From an uncultured Elioraea sp. (GTDB lineage Bacteria; Pseudomonadota; Alphaproteobacteria; Acetobacterales; Acetobacteraceae), in NCBI GenBank assembly GCA_937995555.1, contig CALKJX010000310.1, positions 1 through 16,674 on the forward strand: a DNA stretch of 16,674 nt, given 5' to 3'. Positions 7,060 to 14,491 of this stretch are shown here, in pieces. How positions within the stretch are numbered: the stretch's first letter is position 1; each line of letters opens with the position of its first letter. Below the pieces are notes generated by a model. The model was not told the DNA's origin and made no database searches. It saw only the letters and a list, made by a program, of their open reading frames with translations. The translations under genes were made by a program, and so were the position numbers.

Positions 7060-7824
7060 TCAGAACTCGAAAACGAGTTGCACCCGACCTGCGGGATAGG
7101 TGGCAACACCATATTCCACCGGCACGCCCTGCGCGTCGATGTTCACCGCTTCCGTCACGATCACCGGCCGGTTGCGCGGATGGCCGAGCGCCTCGGCCTC
7201 TTCGAGCCTCGGCAGGCGCGCCGTGACGCGGGTGGAGCGCCGCGCATACTCGACGACACCGCAGGCCGCGAGCGCGCGCGTGATCGAGCCCTTGCCGTCC
7301 GCCAACGCATCGGGCAGGCCGGGCAGGCGTGTCTGCGGGAAGTGATGCCGGCCGAGGCTCACCGGGCGCCCGTCGGCCAGTCCGAGCCGCTCCACCAGCC
7401 AGAGCATGCGTCCGCGCCGCACCCGGAGCGCGGCGGCCGCCGCGTCGTCCGCCGCCACCTCGGCCACGCGCAGGATGCGGCCCGACGGCTCGCGGTTCTG
7501 CCGCGCGATCACCTCCGAGAAGCGCGTGCGCGGCCCGACCTGGTAGTCGATCACATCCTCGGCGGCGAAGCTGCCGCGGCCCTGCTCGATCCGCACCAGC
7601 CCGCGCCGCTCGAGCTCCTCCATAGCGCGCCGCACGGTGTGGCGGTTGACCCGGAACCGCGCAGAGAGCTGCTGCTCGGTCGGCAGCCGCGCGCCAGGCG
7701 GGATCCGCCCGCCGGCGATCTCGGCCTCCAGCGCCTGTTCGATCTGGCGCCAAAGTGTCACACCCGCGCCACGTTCGACCGACGGTGCAACCTCCCTGGA
7801 CGGCTCGGAGCGGTGAACGTCCAT
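7060..7824 (-). CDS. phnF: PhnF, GntR-family (HutC subfamily) regulator of phosphonate metabolism
   Basis: A 254-residue transcription factor with an N-terminal winged helix-turn-helix (about 24-88; LWRQIEQALEAEIAGG, then LPTEQQLSARFRVNRHTVRR as the recognition region) and a C-terminal UTRA effector domain (about 95-250). PhnF proteins usually repress neighbouring phn genes until a ligand or phosphate limitation relieves repression. ATG 7824 has GGAGA about 8 nt upstream. The roughly 23 residues before the HTH are unconserved, so the start could lie slightly downstream. The gene diverges from phnG across 140 bp and is coupled to the phnM paralogue behind it. Candidate operator and promoter sites in the shared intergenic region are listed separately. 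Confidence 0.9.
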   Translation of the reverse strand: MDVHRSEPSREVAPSVERGAGVTLWRQIEQALEAEIAGGRIPPGARLPTEQQLSARFRVNRHTVRRAMEELERRGLVRIEQGRGSFAAEDVIDYQVGPRTRFSEVIARQNREPSGRILRVAEVAADDAAAAALRVRRGRMLWLVERLGLADGRPVSLGRHHFPQTRLPGLPDALADGKGSITRALAACGVVEYARRSTRVTARLPRLEEAEALGHPRNRPVIVTEAVNIDAQGVPVEYGVATYPAGRVQLVFEF

Positions 7825-7846
7825 CGCATCGTCTCCATGACCGCGT

Positions 7847-7864
7847 GCGTCATCGGAACGTCAC
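7847..7864 (+). promoter_or_regulatory. Pho-box-like direct repeat upstream of phnG
   Basis: GCGTCAT (7847-7853) and ACGTCAC (7858-7864) are separated by 4 nt. This matches the layout of a PhoB box (two CTGTCA[T/C] heptamers, 11-nt period), each repeat matching 5 of 7 positions and sharing the GTCA core. It lies 24 nt upstream of the promoter-like -35 element at 7889 and could also act on phnF. The repeat is seen directly; PhoB binding is inferred from phosphate control of C-P lyase operons elsewhere. Confidence 0.35.
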
Positions 7865-7888
7865 GCCACACGCGTTGCCATCGGCGTA

Positions 7889-7917
7889 TTGTGATGCAGT
7901 GTAGTTGTTGATATGTT
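7889..7917 (+). promoter_or_regulatory. Candidate sigma70-type promoter of the phnG operon
   Basis: TTGTGA (7889-7894) and TATGTT (7912-7917) are spaced by 17 nt, inside the most AT-rich stretch of this area. Transcription would start near 7924, leaving a leader of about 40 nt before the phnG ATG. No competing promoter-like pair as good was seen between phnF and phnG. Confidence 0.45.
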
Positions 7918-7920
7918 GGG

Positions 7921-7933
7921 ATGTCTAGATGTT
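7921..7933 (+). promoter_or_regulatory. Candidate PhnF/HutC-type operator at the phnG start site
   Basis: ATGTCTAGATGTT contains GTCTAGAT, one base away from the HutC-subfamily pattern GT-N-TA-N-AC, centred on the palindrome TCTAGA. It begins 3 nt after the proposed -10 element and covers the predicted start site, so bound repressor would block initiation. ATGTT/ATGTC/ATGTT also recur at 7913, 7921 and 7929. The binding protein is inferred to be PhnF from adjacency. Confidence 0.45.
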
Positions 7934-7964
7934 CTGAGACCTCCCGCGAACGCCACGCCACGTC

Positions 7965-8417
7965 ATGCCCGCAGCCTTCGAGATCCGAGAACGCCAGGCC
8001 TGGATGGGCGTGCTCGCGCGCGCAGACCGAACGGCGCTTGAGCGGGCGGTGGACGCGCTCGACCCTCCCGCGACATGGACACGGTTGCGTGCTCCCGAGA
8101 CGGGCATGGTGATGGTGCGCGGCCGCGCCGGCGGCGATGGCGCGCAGTTCAACCTGGGCGAGATGACGGTGACGCGCTGCGCCGTCCGTCTCGCCTGCGG
8201 CACGGTCGGCCATGCCTATGTCGCGGGGCGGGATCAACGGAAGGCAGAGCTCGCCGCCGTGCTCGATGCGCTGTTGCAGACGGACGCACATGGCCCTGCG
8301 CTCCAGGCCGGCCTGATCGCCACGGAGTACGCGCGCCAGCAGACCGTGCGCGAGGATGCGCTGCGCCGCGCTGCCGCGACCAAGGTCGATTTCTTCTCGA
8401 TGGTGCGCATGGGATGA
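7965..8417 (+). CDS. phnG: PhnG, C-P lyase core complex subunit
   Basis: A 150-residue subunit of the PhnGHIJ core complex, which with PhnI helps attach methylphosphonate to ribose from ATP with loss of adenine. The N-terminal RQAWMGVLARADRTALE (10-26), the central GEMTVTRCAV and GHAYVAGRD region, and the C-terminal AATKVDFFSMVRMG match the PhnG pattern. It is the first gene of the operon. The ATG at 7965 has no clear Shine-Dalgarno sequence, but an in-frame TGA at 7935 excludes a longer form. phnG ends in an ATGA overlap with phnH. Confidence 0.93.
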   Translation: MPAAFEIRERQAWMGVLARADRTALERAVDALDPPATWTRLRAPETGMVMVRGRAGGDGAQFNLGEMTVTRCAVRLACGTVGHAYVAGRDQRKAELAAVLDALLQTDAHGPALQAGLIATEYARQQTVREDALRRAAATKVDFFSMVRMG

Positions 8418-8998
8418 CGACGCTCGCGCCCGGCTTCGCCGACCCGCCGCTCGCTGCCCAGGCGGCATTCCGCCGTCTGCTCGACGCGATGGCGCGCCCG
8501 GGGACGGTGCTGTCGCTGGAAGCCCCGCCCGCGCCGCCCCCGCTCGCGCCTGCCGCCGGCGCGATCGCACTGACGCTGTGCGATGCGGACACCGCGATCT
8601 GGCTCGACCCGGCGCTGCGCACGCCCGAGGTGATCGCCTGGCTCCGCTTCCACACCGGCTGCCGGGTCGTCCAGGCAGCGGAAGAGGCGGCCTTCGCCTT
8701 CGCCGCCCAAGCCACCGCGATGCCGCTGGATCGTCTCTCTACAGGATCGGACGAGTTCCCCGACCGTTCCGCGACAGCGGTATTCCAGGTTGCGCGCCTC
8801 GGTGCCGGCACGCCGCTGCGCCTCACGGGTCCCGGCATCGAGACCACCACAACGCTGCGCGTCGAAGGGCTGCCGCCGGGCTTCATCGAATGGCGGCGGC
8901 GCAACCACACGGCCTATCCGCGCGGCGTGGATGTCGTCCTCGTGGCCGCGACATCGATCGCTGCCCTGCCGCGCAGCACTGCCGTGACGGTGGGTTGA
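8414..8998 (+). CDS. phnH: PhnH, C-P lyase core complex subunit
   Basis: A 194-residue PhnH, a PLP-transferase-fold subunit without cofactor that binds to the PhnGIJ core and is needed for phosphonate use. Seen: the N-terminal GFADPPLAAQAAFRRLLDAM with ARPGTV (PhnH hallmark), LTLCDADTAIWLDP (57-70), TGSDEFPDRSATAVFQV and the C-terminal GIETTTTLRVEGLPPGF with PRGVDVVLVA. The start overlaps the phnG stop (ATGA), and phnI follows after 3 nt. Confidence 0.95.
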   Translation: MTTLAPGFADPPLAAQAAFRRLLDAMARPGTVLSLEAPPAPPPLAPAAGAIALTLCDADTAIWLDPALRTPEVIAWLRFHTGCRVVQAAEEAAFAFAAQATAMPLDRLSTGSDEFPDRSATAVFQVARLGAGTPLRLTGPGIETTTTLRVEGLPPGFIEWRRRNHTAYPRGVDVVLVAATSIAALPRSTAVTVG

Positions 8999-9001
8999 GC
9001 C

Positions 9002-10102
9002 ATGTATGTCGCGGTCAAGGGCGGCGAACGCGCGATCGCGGCGAGCCACGCCGTGCTGGCCGAGGTGCGGCGCGGCGATCCGTCGGTGCCGGTGCTCGGC
9101 GTGGATCAGATCGAGCAGCAGCTCGGCCATGCGGTCGATCGCGTGATGGCCGAGGGCGCGCTGTATGACCGCACTCTGGCGGCACTCGCGATCAAGCAGG
9201 CCCAGGGCGACCTCCAGGAGGCCGCATTCCTGCTGCGCGCCTACCGCACCACCTTGCCGCGCTTCTGCGCCAGCCTGCCCATCGACACCGTGCGCATGAC
9301 GATCGCGCGGCGCATCAGCGCGACCTACAAGGACCTCCCCGGTGGGCAGATTCTCGGCCCCACTTACGACTACACGCATCGCCTTCTCGATCCAACGCTG
9401 CTCGACGATGCGCCCGTTCCGCCCGCGCCACGTGCCGCCGAGCCTGTCGATCCTGCCGTGCCACGCGTGGCCGCATTGCTCGACCAGGAGGGGTTGATCC
9501 GCCCCGAGCGCGGCGACCGTGATGCCGAACCGCCCGATCTGACACGCGATCCGCTCACCTTCCCGGCCGCGCGTCCGCTCAGATTGCAGAACTTGGCGCG
9601 CGGTGACGAGGGCTTCGTGCTCGCGATGGGCTACTCGACCCAGCGCGGCTATGGTGGCTCCCATCCCTTCGCCGGCGAGGTGCGCTACGGCACGGTCGCG
9701 GTCGAGATCGTGCCGGAGGAGCTCGGTTTCGCGATCGAGATCGGCGACATCGCCGTCACCGAGTGCCAGATGGTGAACCAGTTCGCGGGCAGCCGCACCG
9801 AGAAGCCGCAGTTCACGCGAGGCTACGGCCTCGCCTTCGGCCACAGCGAACGCAAGGCCATGGGCATGGCGCTGGTCGATCGCGCGCTGATGAGCCGCGA
9901 GCTCGGCCAGGACGTCACCGCGCCGGCGCAGGACGAGGAGTTCGTGCTGAGCCACAGCGACAATGTCGAAGCGTCTGGCTTCGTGCAGCACCTGAAGCTG
10001 CCACATTACGTGGACTTCCAGTCCGAGCTGGAACTGATCCGCCGGTTGCGCGCCGAGGTCGAGGAACGCGTCGCCGAACCGAACCGCGAGGCCGCGGAAT
10101 GA
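9002..10102 (+). CDS. phnI: PhnI, C-P lyase core complex subunit (nucleosidase/ribosyl transfer)
   Basis: A 366-residue PhnI, the subunit that with PhnG, PhnH and PhnL displaces adenine of ATP by a phosphonate to make ribose 1-phosphonate 5-triphosphate. Typical stretches seen are YVAVKGGERAI at the N-terminus, MTIARRISATYKDLPGGQILG, the central GYGGSHPFAGEVRYG, TECQMVNQF and GLAFGHSERKAMGMALVDRA, and the C-terminal SHSDNVEASGFVQHLKLPHY. It begins 3 nt after phnH and overlaps phnJ by 4 nt (ATGA). The length is normal for the family. Confidence 0.96.
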   Translation: MYVAVKGGERAIAASHAVLAEVRRGDPSVPVLGVDQIEQQLGHAVDRVMAEGALYDRTLAALAIKQAQGDLQEAAFLLRAYRTTLPRFCASLPIDTVRMTIARRISATYKDLPGGQILGPTYDYTHRLLDPTLLDDAPVPPAPRAAEPVDPAVPRVAALLDQEGLIRPERGDRDAEPPDLTRDPLTFPAARPLRLQNLARGDEGFVLAMGYSTQRGYGGSHPFAGEVRYGTVAVEIVPEELGFAIEIGDIAVTECQMVNQFAGSRTEKPQFTRGYGLAFGHSERKAMGMALVDRALMSRELGQDVTAPAQDEEFVLSHSDNVEASGFVQHLKLPHYVDFQSELELIRRLRAEVEERVAEPNREAAE

Positions 10103-10980
10103 GCCTCCCCGGCTACAACTTCGCCTATCTCGACGAGCAGACCAAGCGGATGATCCGCCGCGCGCTGCTGAAGGCCGTCGCGATCCCCGGCTATCAGGTG
10201 CCGTTCGCGAGCCGCGAGATGCCGCTCGCCTATGGCTGGGGCACCGGAGGGATGCAGGTGACGGCTGCCGTGATCGGCCCGCACGATGTGCTCAAGGTGA
10301 TCGACCAGGGCGCGGACGACACGACGAACGCCGTCTCGATCCGCCGCTTCTTCGCGCTCACCGCCGGCGTGCGCACCACCGAACGCACGGCCGAGGCCAC
10401 CATCATCCAGACCCGCCACCGGATTCCCGAGACGCCGCTCACCGCCGCGCAGATCCTCGTGTACCAGGTTCCGCAGCCGGAGCCGCTGCGCAAGCTCGAG
10501 CCACGCGAGACCGAGACACGCCGGATGCACGCGCTCGCAGATTACGGGCTGATGCACGTGAAGCTCTACGAGGACATCGCGCGTCACGGCCGCATCACCC
10601 TCTCCTACGACTACCCCGTGCTGGTGAATGGACGGCACGTCATGGCGCCCTCGCCGATTCCGTCCTTTGACAATCCCAAGATGCACCGCTCGCCCGCATT
10701 GCAGCTCTTCGGCGCGGGGCGCGAGAAGCGCATCTACGCCGTGCCGCCCTACACCAGCGTCGAGAGCCTCGCCTTCGAGGATCATCCGTTCCATCCCTGG
10801 AAGGCGAACGAGGCATGTGGCCTCTGCGGTGCAACCGACTCCTATCTCGACGAGGTCGTGGTGGACGATCGCGGCGGGCGGCTGTTCGTGTGCAGCGACA
10901 CCGATCACTGCACCACGCGGCGCGCGGCCGGGCATCGCGGTGCCGCGGCCGGGCACGCGCTGGCGGGAGCGGGCGAATGA
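10099..10980 (+). CDS. phnJ: PhnJ, radical SAM carbon-phosphorus lyase
   Basis: A 293-residue PhnJ, the catalytic subunit that uses a [4Fe-4S] cluster and S-adenosylmethionine to break the C-P bond of ribose 1-phosphonate 5-phosphate, giving the alkane and ribose 1,2-cyclic phosphate 5-phosphate. The cluster cysteines are C240, C243 and C265 in the unusual CX2CX21C spacing. C271 in SDTDHC matches the thiyl-radical cysteine (E. coli C272), and G31 in IPGYQVPF matches the glycyl-radical glycine (E. coli G32). GWGTGGMQ and HRSPALQLFGAGREKR are also typical. All catalytic residues are intact. There are 4-nt overlaps with both phnI and phnK. The Ala/Gly-rich last 15 residues are unremarkable. Confidence 0.97.
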   Translation: MSLPGYNFAYLDEQTKRMIRRALLKAVAIPGYQVPFASREMPLAYGWGTGGMQVTAAVIGPHDVLKVIDQGADDTTNAVSIRRFFALTAGVRTTERTAEATIIQTRHRIPETPLTAAQILVYQVPQPEPLRKLEPRETETRRMHALADYGLMHVKLYEDIARHGRITLSYDYPVLVNGRHVMAPSPIPSFDNPKMHRSPALQLFGAGREKRIYAVPPYTSVESLAFEDHPFHPWKANEACGLCGATDSYLDEVVVDDRGGRLFVCSDTDHCTTRRAAGHRGAAAGHALAGAGE

Positions 10981-11753
10981 GCGACGCCCCGCTGCTTTCC
11001 GTGCGCGAGCTCACCGTGCGGTTCGGCCGCACCCTCGCGGTGGATCGCGCCTCGTTCGAGCTCTGGCCGGGCGAGGTGCTGGCCATCGTCGGCGAGTCGG
11101 GCAGCGGCAAGACCTCGCTGCTGCGCGCGGTGCATGGCGATCTGCCGGCCGATGGCGGGTGCGTTCAGTACCGTCTCGACGACGGCGCGCTGGTCGCGCT
11201 CGACGAACTCCCCGAGCCGATGCGGCGGCAGCTCGCGCGAACGCAGTGGGGCTTCGTGCACCAGAATCCGCGCGACGGGCTGCGCATGGCGATCTCCGCC
11301 GGCGGCAATGTCGGCGAGCGGCTGATGGCGGCCGGTGCGCGCCACTGGGGCCGCATCCGCGCGGAGGCCACCGAGTGGCTGCGCCGGGTGGAGATCGATC
11401 CGGCCCGGATCGACGATCCCCCCCGCACCTACTCGGGCGGCATGCAGCAGCGCCTGCAGATCGCGCGTGTGCTGGTGACACGGCCACGGCTCGTGCTGAT
11501 GGACGAGCCCACGGGCGGGCTCGATGTCTCGGTGCAGGCGCGGCTGCTCGACCTGATCCGTCGGCTCGTGTCCGATCTCGGGCTCTCCGCAGTGATCGTG
11601 ACGCATGATCTCGCGGTCGCGCGGCTGCTCGCGGATCGGATGCTGGTGATGCAGGGCGGGCGCATCGTCGAGGCGGGGCTGACTGACCAGGTGCTGGACG
11701 ATCCGCAGCACCCCTACAGCCAACTGCTCGTCTCCTCGGTGTTGCAGGCATGA
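10977..11753 (+). CDS. phnK: PhnK, ABC-type ATPase of the C-P lyase complex
   Basis: A 258-residue ABC ATPase that docks on the PhnJ surface of the core complex; it is not a membrane transporter component. Walker A is GESGSGKTS (39-47), the Q-loop region is FVHQNPRDGLRM (93-104; the NPRDGLRM stretch distinguishes PhnK), the signature is YSGGMQQR (152-159), Walker B is LVLMDEP (172-178), and the switch His is in IVTHDL. It starts within the phnJ stop (ATGA) and overlaps phnL the same way. It resembles oligopeptide-transporter ATPases, but length, motif and location favour PhnK. Confidence 0.95.
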   Translation: MSDAPLLSVRELTVRFGRTLAVDRASFELWPGEVLAIVGESGSGKTSLLRAVHGDLPADGGCVQYRLDDGALVALDELPEPMRRQLARTQWGFVHQNPRDGLRMAISAGGNVGERLMAAGARHWGRIRAEATEWLRRVEIDPARIDDPPRTYSGGMQQRLQIARVLVTRPRLVLMDEPTGGLDVSVQARLLDLIRRLVSDLGLSAVIVTHDLAVARLLADRMLVMQGGRIVEAGLTDQVLDDPQHPYSQLLVSSVLQA

Positions 11754-12451
11754 GCGAACCGCTGCTGGCCGTCGAGGGGCTGTCCAAGGAGTTCACGCTG
11801 CACCTCCAGGGCGGCGTGCGGCTGCCGGTGCTGCGCGGCGTGTCGCTGACAGTGCGCGCGGGCGAGTGCGTGGCGCTGACCGGGCCGTCGGGGGCCGGCA
11901 AGAGCACGCTGATGCGGGCCCTCTATGGCAACTACCTGCCCGGCCGCGGCCGCATCCTGGTGCGGCACCACGGTCGTCTGGTCGATCTCGCCGCGGCGAG
12001 CCCGCGCGAGATCGTCGCGGTCCGGCGCGAGACGGTCGGCTATGTCTCGCAGTTCCTGCGCGTCATCCCGCGCGTACCTGCCCGCGCGATCGTCGCCGAA
12101 CCGCTGCGCGCGGCGGGCATGGATGCGGCCGCCTCCGAGCGTGAGGCCGAACGCCTGCTCGCACGGCTCAACCTGCCGCAGCGGCTCTGGTCGCTGCCGC
12201 CCGCGACCTTCTCGGGCGGCGAGCAGCAGCGCGTCAATCTCGCGCGCGGCTTCGCCTTCCCCTATCCTGTGATGCTCGTGGACGAGCCGACCGCGAGCCT
12301 CGATCCGGCGAACGCCGAGGTCGCGGTCGGGCTGATCCAGGAGGCGAAAGCGCGCGGCGCGGCGATCGTGGGTATCTTCCACGATGCCGATGTGCGCCGC
12401 GCGGTGGCGACACGCGAGCATCCGGTGGTTCCTCTGGCGGCGGCGGCATGA
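11750..12451 (+). CDS. phnL: PhnL, ABC-type ATPase of the C-P lyase pathway
   Basis: A 233-residue ABC ATPase needed with PhnGHI for formation of the ribosyl phosphonate triphosphate, and able to join PhnK on the core complex. Walker A is GPSGAGKST (45-53), the signature is FSGGEQQR (154-161), Walker B is VMLVDEP (174-180), and the H-loop is IFHDAD. VGYVSQFLRVIPRV (97-110) is typical of PhnL. It overlaps phnK and phnM by 4 nt each. Confidence 0.95.
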   Translation: MSEPLLAVEGLSKEFTLHLQGGVRLPVLRGVSLTVRAGECVALTGPSGAGKSTLMRALYGNYLPGRGRILVRHHGRLVDLAAASPREIVAVRRETVGYVSQFLRVIPRVPARAIVAEPLRAAGMDAAASEREAERLLARLNLPQRLWSLPPATFSGGEQQRVNLARGFAFPYPVMLVDEPTASLDPANAEVAVGLIQEAKARGAAIVGIFHDADVRRAVATREHPVVPLAAAA

Positions 12452-13590
12452 GCGGCGAGACCATCCTCACCAACGCCCAGGTGGTCACCGAGGCCGAGGT
12501 GTTCGACGGCACGCTGGTGCTGCGCGGGCCGGAGATCGTCGCGGTCGAGCGGGGCCGAAGCGGGCTTGCCGGCGCGCTCGATCTCGAGGGCGATCTGCTC
12601 ATCCCCGGCCTGGTCGATGTGCACACCGACAATCTCGAGAAGCACATGATGCCGCGGCCGGGCGTACGCTGGTCCGCGCGCGCCGCCCTGCTCGCGCATG
12701 ACGCGCAGGTGGCTTCGGCGGGCGTCACGACGGTGCTGGACGCGCTCTGCGTCGGCGAGGTCGAACACGCGGACCAGCGCGAGCAGATGTTCCGCGAGGG
12801 CGTGGCGGAGCTGCGCGCCCTCGCGCCGCGCGGTCTGCTGCGCGCCGAGCACCTGCTGCACCTCCGCTGCGAGCTCAGTGTCGCGACCATGCAGGAGAGC
12901 TTCGAGCCGGTGGCGGACGATCCGCTGGTGCGCATGGTCAGCCTGATGGACCACACGCCGGGCGCGGGCCAGTTCGCCGATGTCGAGCGCTACGTGAAGA
13001 GGAACGCTCGCACGCTCGGCATGACCGAGGCGGAGGCGCGCGCCTATGTCGCGCGGCGACGCGAGACGCGGGACCGTGTCCGTGATGCGAATCGCGATGC
13101 GATCCTGGCCCGGCTCGCCGGCCGCGCGATCGCGCTCGCAAGCCATGACGATCGCACCGAGGACGAGGTCGCGGCTTGGCACGCAAGCGGCGTCAGGATC
13201 AGCGAGTTCCCGGTCAGCCTGGTCGCGGCCGAAGCGGCGAAGCGGCGCGGGATGGCGGTGGTGGCGGGTGGGCCCAACATCGTGCGCGGCGGCAGCCACA
13301 GCGGCAATGTCGCAGCGGCCGATCTGGTCGCGCGCGGCCTCGTCGACGTCTTTGCCTCGGACTACATCCCTTCCTCGATGCTGGCGAGCGCCCTGCTGCT
13401 GCACGATCGCCACGGCATCGCCCTGCCACGCGCCATTGCGACGATCTCGGCCGAGCCGGCGCGCATGGTCGGGCTGGATGATCGCGGCCGCATCGCGCCG
13501 GGGTTGCGTGCCGATCTCGTGCAGGTGCATCTCGCCGACGGCCATCCGCTGGTGCGCCAGGTCTGGCGCGAAGGCCGGCGCGTCGCCTGA
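12448..13590 (+). CDS. phnM: PhnM, ribose 1-methylphosphonate 5-triphosphate diphosphatase
   Basis: A 380-residue amidohydrolase-fold enzyme that removes diphosphate from alpha-D-ribose 1-phosphonate 5-triphosphate before PhnJ acts. Motifs: LVDVHTDNLEKHMMPRPGV (55-73), which gives the first metal ligands, SLMDHTPGAGQF (165-176), ASHDDRTE (231-238), GPNIVRGGSHSGN (275-287) and ASDYIPSSM (303-311). This canonical copy sits in the usual place after phnL (ATGA overlap), and its TGA overlaps the following DUF1045 ATG by one base. A second, more divergent copy lies at 5890-7056 beside phnF. Confidence 0.95.
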   Translation: MSGETILTNAQVVTEAEVFDGTLVLRGPEIVAVERGRSGLAGALDLEGDLLIPGLVDVHTDNLEKHMMPRPGVRWSARAALLAHDAQVASAGVTTVLDALCVGEVEHADQREQMFREGVAELRALAPRGLLRAEHLLHLRCELSVATMQESFEPVADDPLVRMVSLMDHTPGAGQFADVERYVKRNARTLGMTEAEARAYVARRRETRDRVRDANRDAILARLAGRAIALASHDDRTEDEVAAWHASGVRISEFPVSLVAAEAAKRRGMAVVAGGPNIVRGGSHSGNVAAADLVARGLVDVFASDYIPSSMLASALLLHDRHGIALPRAIATISAEPARMVGLDDRGRIAPGLRADLVQVHLADGHPLVRQVWREGRRVA

Positions 13591-14279
13591 TGGCATATCG
13601 CTACGCGATCTACTGGGCGCCGCCGCGCGACCATCCGCTTTGGCGCGAGGGCTGCGCGTGGCTCGGCCGCGATCCCGAAACAGGCGAGCGGATCGTTCCC
13701 GATCTGCCCGATGGGATGACGGAAGAGCGGCACGCGACGCTCACAGCCGAGCCGGCGCGCTACGGCTGGCACGGCACCCTGAAGCCACCCTTCCGGCTCG
13801 CGGACGGCGAGAGCGAGGCCGGCCTCGACGGGGCGATCCGCGCCTTCGCGGCGGCGCAGGCGCCGTTCGAGGTCGGGCGGTTGGTGGTGCGCCCGCTGTC
13901 GGGCTTCCTTGCGGTCGTACCCGCCGAGCGATCGGCGCCGCTGGACGCGCTGGCCGCCGCCTGTGTCTCGACATTCGACGCTTTCCGCGCACCGCCCGAG
14001 CCTGGGGAGGTCGCACGGCGGCAGCGCGCCGGGCTGACCCTCGCGCAGCAGGCCAATCTCGCACGTTGGGGCTATCCCTATGTCATGGACGAATTCCGCT
14101 TTCATCTGACCCTGACGGGGCGCCTGCCGCCGAACGAGACGGGGCCACTCGGCGAGGCGCTGGCCGAGCGGTTTGCCGGCGCGCTGGCGGAGCCGGTCCG
14201 GTTCGAGGAGATTGCCCTCTATGTCGAGCCCTCGGCGGGGACGCCGTTCACCCTGCGGCGTCGGTTCAGGTTTGGCTGA
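13590..14279 (+). CDS. DUF1045 phosphonate-metabolism protein, 2H phosphoesterase-like
   Basis: A 229-residue member of the DUF1045 family, found with C-P lyase operons in alphaproteobacteria. Two His-x-Thr motifs, HGT (61-63 in YGWHGTLKPPF) and HLT (172-174 in FRFHLTLTGRL), give the 2H phosphoesterase signature. The family is therefore likely to act on a cyclic phosphate or related phosphoester; ribose 1,2-cyclic phosphate 5-phosphate, the PhnJ product, is the obvious candidate. YAIYWAPPRDHPLW at the N-terminus is typical. Its ATG overlaps the phnM TGA by one base (TGATG), so it is translationally coupled and ends the operon. It is not PhnN, which has a P-loop that is absent here. Family is firm; function is inferred. 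Confidence 0.88.
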   Translation: MAYRYAIYWAPPRDHPLWREGCAWLGRDPETGERIVPDLPDGMTEERHATLTAEPARYGWHGTLKPPFRLADGESEAGLDGAIRAFAAAQAPFEVGRLVVRPLSGFLAVVPAERSAPLDALAAACVSTFDAFRAPPEPGEVARRQRAGLTLAQQANLARWGYPYVMDEFRFHLTLTGRLPPNETGPLGEALAERFAGALAEPVRFEEIALYVEPSAGTPFTLRRRFRFG

Positions 14280-14364
14280 CCTCGGGAAGGATCGGCAAGC
14301 CCGCCCTCGGTCGCGCGCGCAGCTGCACCGCTGACTGCCATGTCTGAGGCGAGGCTGATTGGAT

Positions 14365-14440
<76 letters not shown>

Positions 14441-14454
14441 GCCCAAGGCGCGCG

Positions 14455-14483
14455 GCTATAGCAAAGCACCCCCGGCCTGTCGA
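14455..14483 (-). promoter_or_regulatory. Promoter of tRNA-Lys
   Basis: On the minus strand TCGACA (14483-14478) and TATAGC (14460-14455) are spaced by exactly 17 nt. Transcription would start near 14448, giving a leader of a few bases, with the GC-rich stretch after the -10 that is usual for stable-RNA promoters. The site lies in the gap between the rodA stop and the tRNA, so the tRNA need not depend on rodA transcription. Confidence 0.6.
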
Positions 14484-14491
14484 CCCCGAGC

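Noticed and set aside
8234..10006. A 590-codon open frame on the minus strand opposite phnH and phnI
   Set aside because: Antisense shadow in GC-rich DNA. Its Arg/His/Ala-rich translation matches no family, while phnH and phnI on the other strand are full-length and conserved.
12262..13596. A 444-codon minus-strand open frame opposite phnM
   Set aside because: Covers phnL/phnM in antisense. Low-complexity composition and no motif; phnM is clearly the real gene.
14280..14364. A terminator after the DUF1045 gene or after tRNA-Lys
   Set aside because: I found no convincing stem with T-run in this 85-bp gap on either strand.
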